Positions 63,353 through 64,000 of a stretch of 64,000 nucleotides of DNA are shown here, piece by piece. The DNA is from Lysinibacillus odysseyi. GTDB lineage: Bacteria > Bacillota > Bacilli > Bacillales_A > Planococcaceae. The notes beneath the pieces were generated by a model, which saw only the letters and a program-made list of their open reading frames with translations, did no database searches and had not been told where the DNA came from. A program made the translations under genes and the position numbers. The stretch covers positions 682,001 to 746,000 of the forward strand of contig JABUKB010000001.1 in NCBI GenBank assembly GCA_014595895.1. The letters run 5' to 3'. Position 1 is the first letter of the stretch. Each line of letters starts with the position of its first letter.

Positions 63353-64000
63353 ATGGCTGTAGCCGTTGATCCAGCACTACAAAACCGCGCAAGACTATTA
63401 GTGAAATGTCCTGATAAGCCCGGTATAGTTTCATTATTATCAACTTTTTTACATTCACACAACGCAAATATCATTGATTCAAGTCAATTTTCAAGTGACC
63501 CGACAAACGGTACATTCTTTATCCGAATCGAGTTTAACTGTGATAATTTAGTAATGAAACGCGATGATATGGAGCAACAATTTGCCGAGCTAGCAGCTGC
63601 ACATGAAATGTCGTATAGCTTCCATTATAAAGCGGTACGCCAGCGTGTCGCGATTTATGTATCTAAGGAAACCCATGCACTGATGGAGCTATTATGGGAA
63701 TGGCAGAATGGTGATTTAGATATGGAAATTGCTGTGGTGATTAGCAATTCAGACGTAGCACGCCCTATGGTAGAGGCGCTAGGGATTCCGTATTATTATA
63801 TCCCGGCAAACAAGGACATCCGTGAACAAGTCGAGGCACAGCAGATCCGTCTCATGAAAGAATATCGTGTTGACTTGCTGATTTTGGCACGTTATATGCA
63901 GATTTTAACGCCAAACTTTGTATCCCACTTTGAACACCGTATTATTAATATTCACCATTCGTTTTTACCGGCATTTATCGGAGCCAATCCGTACAAACGT
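63353..64000 (+). CDS. purU: formyltetrahydrofolate deformylase, N-terminal 216 residues
   Basis: The frame is open from ATG 63353 (AAGGA six bases ahead) to the right edge, so the C-terminus is missing. An ACT domain (RARLLVKCPDKPGIVSLLST, residues 12-85) is followed by the formyltransferase-fold domain with VVISNSDVARPMVEALGIP near 125, LARYMQILTP near 183 and catalytic-site NIHHSFLPAF near 202. It hydrolyses 10-formyl-THF to formate and THF, balancing one-carbon units. Confidence 0.95.
   Translation, partial: MAVAVDPALQNRARLLVKCPDKPGIVSLLSTFLHSHNANIIDSSQFSSDPTNGTFFIRIEFNCDNLVMKRDDMEQQFAELAAAHEMSYSFHYKAVRQRVAIYVSKETHALMELLWEWQNGDLDMEIAVVISNSDVARPMVEALGIPYYYIPANKDIREQVEAQQIRLMKEYRVDLLILARYMQILTPNFVSHFEHRIINIHHSFLPAFIGANPYKR

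Overview
The window is low-GC Firmicute chromosome, almost certainly an endospore-forming member of the Bacillales close to Lysinibacillus/Solibacillus (Planococcaceae). The evidence is the presence of SpoIIP, Spo0M, CcdA-YneI-CcdC, the quinol oxidase qoxABCD, a T-box-controlled ilv-leu operon, YfkAB, an S-layer (SLH) anchored enzyme and meso-diaminopimelate dehydrogenase, together with strong AAGGAGG-type ribosome binding sites and many GTG/TTG starts. I saw no rRNA, tRNA, CRISPR array, prophage or insertion sequence. Both edges cut a gene: a 2-hydroxyacid dehydrogenase on the left (- strand) and purU on the right (+ strand).

Layout: 0-8 kb carries an alpha/beta hydrolase, an EamA permease, a MASE3-GGDEF-EAL c-di-GMP protein, a cell-wall amidase and a YhaQP-type ABC exporter. 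An 0.8 kb leader with a cre-like box precedes the aa3-type quinol oxidase operon (8.7-12.5 kb). 12.6-18 kb is accessory: two small hypothetical proteins, an HpaB-type flavin monooxygenase, a VOC protein, RarD, a GIY-YIG protein with a lost catalytic Glu and a small membrane protein. 18-21.7 kb holds the cytochrome c maturation set ccdA-yneI-ccdC with yneK, a DUF1659/DUF2922/YvrJ trio and a Sco copper chaperone. 21.8-30.5 kb has NdpA-like, MFS, MCP, metI-metC, mscL, a lytic transglycosylase, a GlsB-type stress protein and nicotinamidase.

30.6-41.4 kb is the branched-chain amino acid block: a possible 35-residue leader or small protein with its own promoter, ilvD, a T-box, then ilvB-ilvN-ilvC-leuA-leuB-leuC-leuD. 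The T-box leader appears to have its own promoter, whose -10 box contains the ilvD stop codon. After it come an SLH-domain 5'-nucleotidase, an orphan SpoIIP, a copper cluster (multicopper oxidase, membrane-cupredoxin fusion, PCYCGC lipoprotein), Spo0M, YfkAB and a cold-shock gene with a structured leader.

51.3-57.1 kb is the least conventional part: a cytoplasmic 645-residue parallel beta-helix protein divergent from a MoxR AAA+ ATPase, a VWA (ViaA-like) protein and a DUF2785 protein, with perfect dyads near two of the starts. 57.2-64 kb returns to core metabolism: aconitase with a CcpC-type operator in the spacing known from Bacillus subtilis, a small four-gene-scale operon on the - strand (Asn-rich membrane protein, DUF2653, MazG-like hydrolase), ddh, an unknown helical protein and purU.
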